A program made the translations under genes and the position numbers. A stretch of 64,000 nucleotides of DNA from Terrimicrobiaceae bacterium. Lineage in GTDB: Bacteria; Verrucomicrobiota; Verrucomicrobiia; Chthoniobacterales; Terrimicrobiaceae. The stretch covers positions 595,450 through 659,449 of the forward strand of contig JAGYIV010000010.1 in the NCBI GenBank assembly GCA_018402345.1, written 5' to 3'. Shown in pieces: positions 53,649-62,096 of this stretch (the stretch's first letter is position 1; every line of letters starts with the position of its first letter). The notes below the pieces were generated by a model. That model saw only the letters and a program-made list of their open reading frames with translations, was not told where the DNA came from and made no database searches.

Positions 53649-54109
53649 ACAACCAGAAGCAGTCGAGAGACCAGAGTCGAGCGCCGAGCGCCCTTTCCGC
53701 TTTCTTGCCCCGTGGAATGCGAAGCCCTATTCCACTGGGGTCCGCCACAGCGGCTCTGCCGCCTCCGCCATCAGCTCCCAGTCCTCGGCCGAAGGCCCAG
53801 CTTTCAGCTTTTCAGGTTTTCCGTATTTCAGCTTTTTCCCCATCGTCCGTCCTCCGCCACCTCGCCCCGTGGAATGCGAAGCCTATTCCACTGGGGTCCG
53901 TCCTCCGCCATCGGCGGAATCGCCTCTGTCCTCGGAATCACCGGCGACGGTCGCGCCGCGCTCTTCGGCTACAGTCGCCATGCAGTCGAGCCGCGAGGCT
54001 ATGTCGACCGCATCCACCTCGAATCCCAAGCCACAGGCATCGACTCGCCTGCGGCGCTCCAATCGTGGTTGGAAGAGACGATTGTAACAATGTCGCCTTT
54101 ATCTCAAGC
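53649..54109. other. Intergenic region with paired hairpins and a gene tail
   Basis: CCCCGTGGAATGCG...TATTCCACTGGGG forms a hairpin at ~53709-53742 and again at ~53867-53899. A frame ending LFGYSRHAVEPRGYVDRIHL then ESQATGIDSPAALQSWLEET (to 54113) reads like the C-terminus of a lost gene. Confidence 0.45.
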
Positions 54110-54851
54110 ATGAACCCCATCCAGCCTCAGCGTGCCGGATTCGATTCGCTCATCCTCTCCATTCGAGGACAGAAAGTTATATTGGACGCCGACCTCGCCG
54201 CCATCTATGGCGTGCCGACCAAACGCCTCAATGAACAGGTCAAGCGCAACGCAGAGCGTTTTCCGGCCGACTTCGTTTTTCAGCTTTCCTCGGACGAGAA
54301 GGCTGATGTGGTCGCAAATTGCGACCACCTCTCCCCGCCTCAAGTTTTCCAAGACCTGCCCCTACGCCTTCACCGAGCACGGGGCCCTCATGGCCGCCAA
54401 TGTGCTGAGCAGCCCCGAAGCCGTGAAAATGAGCGTCCATGTCGTGCGCGCTTTCATCAAGCAACGCGAACTCCTCATGGCCCATTCGGATGTGCTCAAA
54501 AAGCTCGCCCAGATGGATGCCAAGCTCATGAAGCACGACGAAGCCCTCCGCGCGATCTGGCAGGTTTCAACCTCCATTGCTTCACGCGCCACCAGTTACT
54601 CGCCACCCGCCACGAGGCAAAGCCGCTTTCAACCTTCCGCCTGCTCCGCTTCGCTACGGTTGGCTCCCAGCCTACACATTCGACTTTCCCGCAGCCTATG
54701 CGCTATCGCGCGGGTGTTCCTACTTCTTCCTTTTTCAACACCCCTCTTCCATCCAAAAAGGAGATCGGATTCCATGTCCGAAATGATTCCTCGCTCTCCG
54801 GAGCCAGACCAAAATCCGTCAAGTCATCGAAATAAAATTCCAACCACCTAA
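54110..54851 (+). pseudogene. ORF6N-domain gene, broken at two places
   Basis: The first frame from 54110 encodes SLILSIRGQKVILDADLAAI, YGVPTKRLNEQVKRN and RFPADFVFQLSSDEK, the ORF6N DNA-binding domain. At ~54334 one extra C (ctctccccgcctc) shifts it. The next frame gives LKFSKTCPYAFTEHGALMAA then NVLSSPEAVKMSVHVVRAFI up to ALRAIWQ. About 160 bp of unrelated sequence follows before the expected end LPSKKEIGFHVRND appears in another frame (~54750). The gene is probably inactive. Related intact proteins occur in phages and islands. Confidence 0.75.
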
Positions 54852-54996
54852 AAAACGAATCCAAAATGCGACAACACGCGGGACTGACCCCGCCTCGCTC
54901 ACGAGATAGCTTCTTGCAAGCCCTTCACGCCATGAAAACCAACACGATCTGCCCCGTCGGCCCCATCCGCGCGCAGACCTCGGGGCTTTCCGCAGC

Positions 54997-56082
54997 ATGA
55001 AAAAGACTGCCTCAATCACCAAAAAGGCAACAGCCTCTCACCAGAGAGCTTTCGAAGAAATCGTTAACCTGATCGAGCAAGCTCGTTTGCAGTCAGTTAA
55101 AGCGGTTAATACCACCCTGATTGATCTTTACTGGAACATTGGCAAATACATCTCGTCTAAAATTCAAAGCGAAGGCTGGGGCAAAGGCACCGTGTTATCG
55201 CTCGCCGCTTTTATTCAGAAAAGGCAACCCGGTATCAGGGGTTTTTCCCCTCAGAACCTCTGGAGGATGCGCCAATTTTTTGAGACCTACCGTGACCAGC
55301 CAATTCTCTCACCGCTGTTGAGAGAATTACCCTGGTCCTCCAATCTTCACATCCTCAGCCGATCAAAGCGGCCAGAAGAGCGCGAGTTTTATCTTAAGAT
55401 GGCCAGCTGCAACCACTGGAAAGTCCGCGAAGTCGCCCGCCAGATGGACGCCGGACTTTTCGAGCGCAGCCTTCTCCACCCGCCAAAGCTCTCAACCGTG
55501 TTGAGAGAATTGCACCCGCAGGCAGCAGATTTTTTCAAAGACATCTACTCGCTTGAATTTCTGGGTCTTCCTGCCGAACACAACGAAGCCGACCTCCACC
55601 GCAGCCTGCTGCGGAACCTGGGCCGCTTCATCACCGAGTTGGGCCGCGATTTCTGCTTCATCGGTTCCGAGCATCCGCTCCAGGTCGGCGGACAGGATTT
55701 TGCCCTCGATCTGCTCTTTTTTCATCGCGGCCTGAATTGCCTCATCGCCATCGAACTCAAAGTCCGCGCATTCCGACCAGAAGACCTCGGCAAGCTCAAC
55801 TTCTACCTCGAAGCCCTCGACCGGGATCACCGCAAACCCCATGAAAACCCTTCCATCGGTTTACTCCTCTGCGCCACCAAGGATGAAGAAGTCGTCGAGT
55901 ATGCGCTCAGTCGGACCCTCTCCCCGACCCTGATCGCAGAGTATCAGACCATGCTCCCGGATAAAGCCCTCCTTCGCGCCAAACTCCACGAGTTTTACCA
56001 ACTCTGCACCCCGCCAGCAGACATCGCTGCGCTGCCCTTACCGTTAAAACCGAAGCGGAAAGCACCAAGGAAAAAGGCGTGA
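54997..56082 (+). CDS. DUF1016 / YhcG-type PDDEXK nuclease, second gene
   Basis: The 361-residue protein begins with a Lys/Thr-rich stretch, then VKAVNTTLIDLYWNIGKYIS, GWGKGTVLSLAAFIQ, GFSPQNLWRMRQFFETY and WSSNLHILSRSKRPEEREFY (DUF1016_N), and QDFALDLLFFHRGLNCLIAI then ELKVRAF (PDDEXK site, D...E-x-K). It ends in a basic tail (LKPKRKAPRKKA). Only ~30-40% like the gene at 13131-14162, so not a recent copy. Confidence 0.85.
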   Translation: MKKTASITKKATASHQRAFEEIVNLIEQARLQSVKAVNTTLIDLYWNIGKYISSKIQSEGWGKGTVLSLAAFIQKRQPGIRGFSPQNLWRMRQFFETYRDQPILSPLLRELPWSSNLHILSRSKRPEEREFYLKMASCNHWKVREVARQMDAGLFERSLLHPPKLSTVLRELHPQAADFFKDIYSLEFLGLPAEHNEADLHRSLLRNLGRFITELGRDFCFIGSEHPLQVGGQDFALDLLFFHRGLNCLIAIELKVRAFRPEDLGKLNFYLEALDRDHRKPHENPSIGLLLCATKDEEVVEYALSRTLSPTLIAEYQTMLPDKALLRAKLHEFYQLCTPPADIAALPLPLKPKRKAPRKKA

Positions 56083-56172
56083 TAGATACATTCAACGCCA
56101 CCTTGTCACGCCAGAACCTCAAAGCGCGAAGGAGGACCACCAATCCACAATCCAACATTCAAAATCCATCAT

Positions 56173-56370
56173 CTCCCGTCCTGCTAATCCTGTTAATTGA
56201 ATCGCTTCCGCTCACCCTACGGGCTGCTTCCAGCAGTCTTTCTCCGCTCCGCTCCGCTTTGATTCTGTCAAAAAATGATCTGTTGGAAACGCACACTCCG
56301 CACAGGCTGCGAAATTTTGAATGAGCAATTTTGAATTCTGAATGAATCCACCATCCAACATTCAACATCC
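56173..56370. repeat. ~190-bp direct repeat, copy 2
   Basis: Partner of 48896-49090, 7.3 kb away and in the same orientation. Confidence 0.85.
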
Positions 56371-56434
56371 AGTCTCACCCCTGAAAATCCATGACTCCAT
56401 GAGGGAATTTTAAATTTTAAATGCTGAATTTTGA

Positions 56435-56788
56435 ATGAAAGAAGCGAACCCGATTTTAGAAATGAGCTATCGTTTCGCCCTCGATGTCACGGCGGCAGCA
56501 AGGATCATGCGCGAGCGTAAGGAATACGACCTTGCCTCCCAATTTTGGCGCTCCGGGACAAGCATCGGCGCGAATGTCGAAGAAGCCCAAGCCGCGCAAA
56601 GTCGGGCTGATTTCAAGTCCAAGATGGGAATCGCGGCGAAAGAGGCCCGCGAAACCATCTACTGGCTCCGCTTGGCCCGCGACACTGGGATTCTTGGCCC
56701 CAAGAATGCGGAAGACCTCCTGGCACAAGCTTCAAGCATTCAAAAAATCCTCACCTCCATTGTCAAAACCACCTCCGAAAATCCCTGA
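56435..56788 (+). CDS. Four-helix-bundle protein (23S rRNA intervening-sequence type)
   Basis: The 117-residue product has EMSYRFALDVTAAARIMRER, YDLASQFWRSGTSIGANVEE, AQAAQSRADFKSKMGIAAKE and ARETIYWLRLARDTG, the typical order of the S23/four-helix-bundle family. These genes are best known inside 23S rRNA intervening sequences but are also widespread as free genes. Their function is unknown. An AATTTTAAATTTTAAATGCT-type word precedes the start and a copy follows the stop (~56800), so the gene looks like a small inserted unit. Confidence 0.85.
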   Translation: MKEANPILEMSYRFALDVTAAARIMRERKEYDLASQFWRSGTSIGANVEEAQAAQSRADFKSKMGIAAKEARETIYWLRLARDTGILGPKNAEDLLAQASSIQKILTSIVKTTSENP

Positions 56789-57265
56789 CTCCAAGGAAGA
56801 ATTTTAAGTTTTAAATGCTGAATGCTGAATTCCATCAAAAATCCAAAATCCAAAATTCAACATCCCTCTTCGTTCCAACATCGGCCGAAGGCCAATTTCC
56901 CATTCCGCCTTTCGAATTTCACCAACCCACCATTCAAAATCCAAAATCCAAAATCCAAAATCTCCCGCCTCCTTCTCCCGCCACTGCATCACGCCGGAGC
57001 CGCAAAGCGCGTAGGAGGACTGTCATCTCCTGCCAATCCAAAATTCAAAATCCAAAATCCACCATCTGCCTCCCCATTCTCTAACCCAAAATTCATAATC
57101 CAAAATTCATCATTCAAAATCCAACATCAGCCAAAGTTCTTGGAAACTTCGAAGCCCAGAAAACTCCCGAATGAATTCAAAATCCAACATCCATAATTCA
57201 AAATCCATCATCACTCGCCCCAGCGAGCCTGTGCTCGGAAACTACGAGGCGCAAAAACAAATAAA
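56789..57265. repeat. Low-complexity intergenic region rich in 'ccaaaatccaaaattc'
   Basis: Dozens of variants of AAAATCCAAAATTCAACATC fill the stretch, with minor forms at 49070-49095, 56155-56170 and 60125-60160. Two copies of the GNFEAQK / GNYEAQK tail are at ~57135-57175 and ~57230-57265. No gene is supported. Confidence 0.6.
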
Positions 57266-58045
57266 ATGACGCATCCCGACACTCAGAAAATGATTCAACT
57301 GGTCGAAGACCAGACCGGCTACCGCGTCAGCGTTGATCTGATTTCCGGCATCCAAGAGCACGCCCAGATGATCTCCGCTCGCCCGGGGAGTCCTGTGCAT
57401 TTAATTCGCGTGAATGACACGCAACGGGCTTTTGCGGATTACATCGTCGCTGTGCAATGCGGCATGCTTCTCGTCCTCTGGTCCGATCCCTCAAAAGTGC
57501 CCGCCATCGTTTTGGAGGAACGCCCCGCTGCCGATCAGGCTGAATCCGCTGGGCCCGCCTGGAGCCGCTGGCTTCGATGTCCGCCGATCTTTCCAAAAAA
57601 GTCGGCCGGTTTTATGTGGAAGGTCTCGTGAAGCAAGTGCAGTCCGTGCCGCTTGAAATCGGCGTCGCCAAGCTGGTCTTTGAAAAATGCCCCTCCCTTC
57701 GCGACGCGCAGGCCGAGTCATTCAGGGCTCAACTCCAGAATCTCTCCCAAGTCTTCACGCCAAAGATCAAAGACTCCGGCCCGGCCGAGGTCTTTCAAAA
57801 AAATGTCGCCATGAATGCCTCCCTCGCACTCGGTTGGTCCGAGATCTCCGGGGATCGCATCGCGCTGTTGCCCTACGAGAGCACTGGCCATCTGGAATCC
57901 GGTCAAAAACTCCTCGCCGCTCTCCAAGCCGCTTCCCCGCTGGATTCGGCAGCCTACACGGGAGTCGTGGATGCCTGGGCCCGCACTCCTCTCCCTCGAA
58001 ACGCTCTACCGTTGGGATTTTTCGAGCCGGAATAATCGGTATTGA
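57266..58045 (+). pseudogene. Conserved hypothetical gene with two frameshifts
   Basis: Read across frames, it gives one ~255-residue protein. From 57266: MTHPDTQKMIQLVEDQTGYR through RAFADYIVAVQCGMLLVLWS. From ~57575: SADLSKKVGRFYVEGLVKQV, VFQKNVAMNASLALGWSEIS and GDRIALLPYESTGHLESGQK. After ~57985: LETLYRWDFSSRNNRY. The three pieces match the order of a conserved bacterial protein family that I know only as hypothetical. Frame breaks lie near 57540-57580 and at a CCTCTCCCTC run near 57990. Confidence 0.6.
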
Positions 58046-58048
58046 AAT

Positions 58049-59515
58049 ATGACAGACTTGAGCCTTCGAAGCCGCCTGGAGAACCTTCTCGCCCTGCCAC
58101 AGGAAACGGAATGGGTGGAGTTCAAGCACAACTACACAGACCCCGAGCAGATTGGTGAATATCTCTCCGCGTTGTCCAACTCGGCTGCGTTGCATGATCA
58201 AACCCGCGCTTGGCTGGTCTGGGGCATCCGGGATGGAGAACATACCGTGGTCGGGACAACATTCCGCCCCCGACATGAAAAGGTTGGCAACCAGAATCTC
58301 GAAGGTTGGTTGACCACCAAGACCTACCCTCGGGTTGATTTCCGAATTCATGAATTCGAGTATCGTCCCGGCCTTCCTGTGGTGGTTTTTGAAATCATTC
58401 CCTGTTGGCACACCCCTGTTCGATTCGGCGATCACGAATTCATTCGGGTGGGTTCGACGAAACGCCGACTCAAGGACTACCCGGAAAAGGAACGGGAGCT
58501 TTGGCAAAGATTTCGCCGCACTCCTTTCGAGCGAACGGTGTGCATGGAAAGCGTGAATGGTTCTCGAGTGTTGGAACTTATTGATTACCCGGCGCTCTTC
58601 GAACTATTGGCACTGCCGCTGCCAGAGGGGCGTGCAGGGATTCTGGAGAAGATGGTCCAGGAGAAGTTCATTACGGAGGCGGGTCAGGATTGCTTTGATA
58701 TTACGAATCTGGGCGCGATTCTCTTCGCCAAGAAGCTTGCCGATTTTGATTCCCTCTCCCGCAAGGCCGTCCGGGTCATTTCATATAAAGGGCGCAACCG
58801 GGTTCAAACGATCCGAGAGATGCCGGTCGCCAAGTCCAAGGGATATGCCAATGGATTTGAAGAGGTGATCCGCTACATCAATGAGCAACTCCCGGCAAAC
58901 GAAGTGCTGGGACAGGCATTCCGCCGAGAAGTCCGGATGTATCCCGAGGTGGCGATCCGTGAACTGGTGGCCAACGCGCTGATCCACCAAGATTTTTCCG
59001 TCGTTGGAGACGGTCCCAAGGTGGAGATTTTCGAGGACCGTGTCGAAATCACCAATCCGGGCCGCCCCTTGATCGATACGCTTCGCTTCGTGGACGAACC
59101 GCCACAGTCCCGCAACGAGCATATGGCCGCGATGTTGCGGCGCATGAATATTTGCGAGGAGCGAGGATCCGGAATTGACAAAGTATTGTTTGAAATAGAA
59201 TTCCACCAACTTCCGGCACCGGAATTCCGAGTGACCGACCAGCATACCGTTGCCATCCTTTATGCCGCCATGCATTTGGCCCGCATGGACAAGCCCGACC
59301 GCATTCGCGCCTGCTACCTCCACGCCTGCTTGCGAAGGGTCTCCAACGACAACATGACAAATGAGACCCTACGGACCCGTTTGGGATTGGAGGAAAAGGA
59401 CTACCCGAAAGCCTCAAGGATCATCCGTGAAGCGATCGAGGTCGGGTTGGTAAAACCACACGATCCTGAAAACCGCAGCCGGAAACACGCCAAATACCTA
59501 CCCTTCTGGGCCTGA
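58049..59515 (+). CDS. AlbA_2/Schlafen-type ATP-binding regulator, intact
   Basis: The 488-residue protein has an N-terminal AlbA_2 (Schlafen-like) domain (QETEWVEFKHNYTDPEQIGE, ALHDQTRAWLVWGIRDGEHT), a middle part, and a C-terminal GHKL-like ATP-binding domain: YPEVAIRELVANALIHQDFS, VEIFEDRVEITNPGRP and NICEERGSGIDKVLFEIEFH. A helical/winged end follows. It has the layout of 'ATP-dependent DNA helicase RecG-related' regulators. Such genes often sit in defence islands. Its intact state contrasts with its neighbours. Confidence 0.85.
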   Translation: MTDLSLRSRLENLLALPQETEWVEFKHNYTDPEQIGEYLSALSNSAALHDQTRAWLVWGIRDGEHTVVGTTFRPRHEKVGNQNLEGWLTTKTYPRVDFRIHEFEYRPGLPVVVFEIIPCWHTPVRFGDHEFIRVGSTKRRLKDYPEKERELWQRFRRTPFERTVCMESVNGSRVLELIDYPALFELLALPLPEGRAGILEKMVQEKFITEAGQDCFDITNLGAILFAKKLADFDSLSRKAVRVISYKGRNRVQTIREMPVAKSKGYANGFEEVIRYINEQLPANEVLGQAFRREVRMYPEVAIRELVANALIHQDFSVVGDGPKVEIFEDRVEITNPGRPLIDTLRFVDEPPQSRNEHMAAMLRRMNICEERGSGIDKVLFEIEFHQLPAPEFRVTDQHTVAILYAAMHLARMDKPDRIRACYLHACLRRVSNDNMTNETLRTRLGLEEKDYPKASRIIREAIEVGLVKPHDPENRSRKHAKYLPFWA

Positions 59516-59519
59516 AATC

Positions 59520-59670
59520 TTATGTGCCGCTCATGTGCAATTCCCCGCTTGGTTCACTCTACTGGATCGAATAAATCGACGATTCTTGATAGGAAACTCG
59601 CAGATTTGTGCCTAAATCTTCATTCTGAGGGCCAAAACCAGCACGGGATTTATGTGCCGCTCATGTGCAG
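59520..59670. repeat. Twin 20-bp direct repeat
   Basis: TTATGTGCCGCTCATGTGCA at 59520-59539 recurs at 59649-59668, 129 bp apart, with no gene between. Confidence 0.6.
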
Positions 59671-59700
59671 CGCCCCCCGGACAATGACGGAATCAACGCC

Positions 59701-60182
59701 ATGACTCCCTTTTCGTTCCAGTTTCCTCTCGCCGACTTCGACCTCACTCGACTCCCAGTGGACGCCGATCTCCTGCGCGACAGCCTCCTGCAGCCCGTAA
59801 ACCTCCGCCTGCGCCACCCCGTGCGCTACACCCGCCAGCTCCGCCGCTTCATCTCCCGGCTCAAATGCCCCGCTACCGAAGACCTCATCCGCGACTTTCA
59901 CGGCACCCTACCGCTCCCCGATGGCCCTGAACCCGAGATTCACTCGCTCACCGCACCGCACGAAGAAGGTGCCAAATGCGCCCAGATCGCGAAAGAATGG
60001 ATCGACAAAGGCCTCGCCAAATGTCACGAAATCGCCGTGCTCTACCCCTCCAGTCGAACCCCACCCGCTTGGATCGGAAAAATCCACGGCATCTCCTTCG
60101 TGGACACCTCAGCTCTGTCATCCGCTGCCAATCCAAAATCCAACATTCAAAATCCATCATCCCTTTCTTCTCCCCCGGCCCG
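59701..60182 (+). pseudogene. Helicase-like gene, left part, cut by an IS element
   Basis: The frame from 59701 encodes DLIRDFHGTLPLPDGPEPEI then KCAQIAKEWIDKGLAKCHEI and AVLYPS, a central segment of UvrD-like superfamily I helicases. It then runs into ccaaaatccaacattc-type intergenic sequence and the IS. The N-terminal ATP-binding motifs are not present, so it is a fragment. Confidence 0.6.
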
Positions 60183-61628
60183 GGTTCAAGACATAGGAAA
60201 CGCATTAGGTTCAGGACATGGGTAACACAATTGAAGCGCGAAGCGTTTCAAAAGGATGCCATGGAAAACCCAAACCCAAATGAACCAAAGAATAGAATTC
60301 GTGATGCGGGCGCAGACGACCGAAAATTTTCGGGCGCTGTGCCGCGAGTATGGAATCAGCCCCAAAGTGGGCTACAAATGGAGCCGCCGCTTCGTGCAGC
60401 ACGGGCTCGAAGGCCTCAAGGAGGAAAGCCGCAGGCCCAAATCCAGTCCCACGGGATTGAGCGAGGAGGTGGTGTGCCGGATCGTGCTTTTCCGCGAACG
60501 GCATCCCCACTGGGGAGCGAAGAAAATCCACGAGCTTTACCAGCGCAGCCGCGGGGAGGCTCCGAGCCAGAGCAGCATCAAGCGCATTTTGGAAAAGTGC
60601 GGATTGGTGAAAAAACGCCGCACCCGTTCCGCCGTGGAGAGCGGTCGCCTGCATTCGGGGGCGAAAGCGCAAGCGCCCAACGAGATTTGGACCATCGATT
60701 TCAAGGGTTGGTGGCATGACGCCAACGGGCGATGCGATCCGCTCACGATTCGCGACGAGTTCAGCCGAAAGGTCTTGGAATTGCGCGCGCTGGAAAACGC
60801 GAAAACCGAGACGGTGAAAGCCGCCATGGAGGAAGTCTTCAAACGGCACGGCCTGCCGGGCCGCATCCGCAGCGACAACGGGGCTCCATTTGCCTCCAGT
60901 TCCGCACTTTTGGGTCTCTCGCGCCTGTCAGCCTGGTGGCTGGCACTGGGCATTGACCTGGAACGCGGCCGCCCCGGCTGCCCACAAGACAACGGGGCGC
61001 ATGAGCGCTTGCATCTGGACATCAGCCGACAACTCGAGCACGCCGGATATACGGAGCGCCAAGCCGCCTTCGACATCTGGCGCAAAGAGTTCAACGAGGA
61101 ACGCCCGCACGAAGCCCTCGGCATGCGCTTTCCTTCGGAAGTGTATCGGGATTCGGAAAGAAAATACGAAGGCACCCCGGAAAAGCTCCTGTATCCCGGC
61201 ATCGAGAGCCGCCGGGTGAAAGCAGACGGGATGATGAGCTTTGAAGGGAAAGTGTATTTTTTGAGCAGGGCCTTGGGCGGGTGGGATGTCGGGCTCGCCC
61301 CCGCGCAAGGAGGGCGCTGGGAGGCCCGATTCGGGCGGCTCGTTCTCGGCCACTTGGAAACGGCCACCGAGGCGTTCCTGCCCATCGTGGCGCAAAGCCA
61401 GGAGGTCCCTCAAGCCGCATGAGCCCCCGCCCCGCCGCCGCCACGCGCCTTGCGCAGGCTCCGCTCCGAGTCCGCTGGCTCGGCTTCGCCTCGCAAGCGC
61501 GGACTCTGCGCTGCGCCTGCGCAACCCCATCTTCCCCTTGAACACCAAAAACCATCAGTTAACATGAACCAATCCTGGCACCAAGTGTTACCCATGTCTT
61601 GAACCCGAAGTGTTACCTATGTCCTGAC
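60183..61628 (+). mobile_element. IS481-family insertion sequence
   Basis: The element carries one transposase gene. Its ends hold related inverted sequences: left ggttcaagacatagg and gttcaggacatgggtaac; right, read on the minus strand, tcaggacataggtaac and ttcaagacatgggtaac. Each end therefore has two copies of a GACATRGGTAAC-type motif. Exact tips and target duplication could not be fixed. It lies inside a helicase relic. Confidence 0.75.
60256..61422 (+). CDS. IS481-family transposase
   Basis: The 388-residue protein (or ~380 from MNQRIEFVMRAQ) has an N-terminal helix-turn-helix (FRALCREYGISPKVGYKWSR) and an rve-type catalytic core with TIDFKGWW, RIRSDNGAPF and GAHERLHLD, i.e. the D, D and E residues. 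The frame is intact with no premature stop, so the element may still move. Confidence 0.88.
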   Translation: MPWKTQTQMNQRIEFVMRAQTTENFRALCREYGISPKVGYKWSRRFVQHGLEGLKEESRRPKSSPTGLSEEVVCRIVLFRERHPHWGAKKIHELYQRSRGEAPSQSSIKRILEKCGLVKKRRTRSAVESGRLHSGAKAQAPNEIWTIDFKGWWHDANGRCDPLTIRDEFSRKVLELRALENAKTETVKAAMEEVFKRHGLPGRIRSDNGAPFASSSALLGLSRLSAWWLALGIDLERGRPGCPQDNGAHERLHLDISRQLEHAGYTERQAAFDIWRKEFNEERPHEALGMRFPSEVYRDSERKYEGTPEKLLYPGIESRRVKADGMMSFEGKVYFLSRALGGWDVGLAPAQGGRWEARFGRLVLGHLETATEAFLPIVAQSQEVPQAA

Positions 61629-61639
61629 CAGGCCCCCCC

Positions 61640-61840
61640 ACCCGCCACCAGTTACCCGCCACTCGCCACAGCGCCTCTATCGCCTGCTACTCCATCAACC
61701 GCGCCAAAGGCCTTGAGCGCCGCGCCATCATCCTCACCGGACTGCCAGCCTGGGAAGAATGCGCGAAAAATGACTACCAGGCCCGCACCTTCGTCCTCGG
61801 AGCCACCCGCGCCCAGCAATTGCTGGCTGTCCTGCAATGA
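61640..61840 (+). pseudogene. Helicase-like gene, right part
   Basis: The plus strand reads YSINRAKGLERRAIILTGLP then ARTFVLGATRAQQLLAVLQ and stops at 61840. The KGLE...TRA motifs V and VI of UvrD-like helicases are clear. Together with 59701-60182 it shows that a helicase gene was first degraded and later, or at the same time, hit by the IS. Confidence 0.65.
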
Positions 61841-62089
61841 GTTCTCCTGCGCCGATACTCGACACCACCCGCGCAGGCATCCTTGCCTCGCCACACGACC
61901 GCGATTTGATCGCCGATCTGAAGGCCCGGATTCAGTCCGCGCGAATTCTCGGGAGCCACAGGGTTTTCAGCCCAAAATGTCTGGCGGATGCGCCAATTCC
62001 ACATTCTGCATCCGCAATCCGACTTTCTCTCACAAGTTGTGAGAGAAATCAAAAAATACTTCCATTCAGGACTTTGGATTAAGTTGTGA
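61837..62089 (+). pseudogene. DUF1016 N-terminal fragment with internal deletion
   Basis: The ATG overlaps the helicase stop (ATGA). MSSPAPILDTTRAGILASPH then LIADLKARIQSARI is a DUF1016 start. It jumps to FSAQNVWRMRQFHILHPQSD in another frame, which matches GFSPQNLWRMRQF further along the domain, and stops at 62089. About 50 codons are missing and no nuclease domain follows. Confidence 0.65.
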
Positions 62090-62096
62090 ATGCCGC

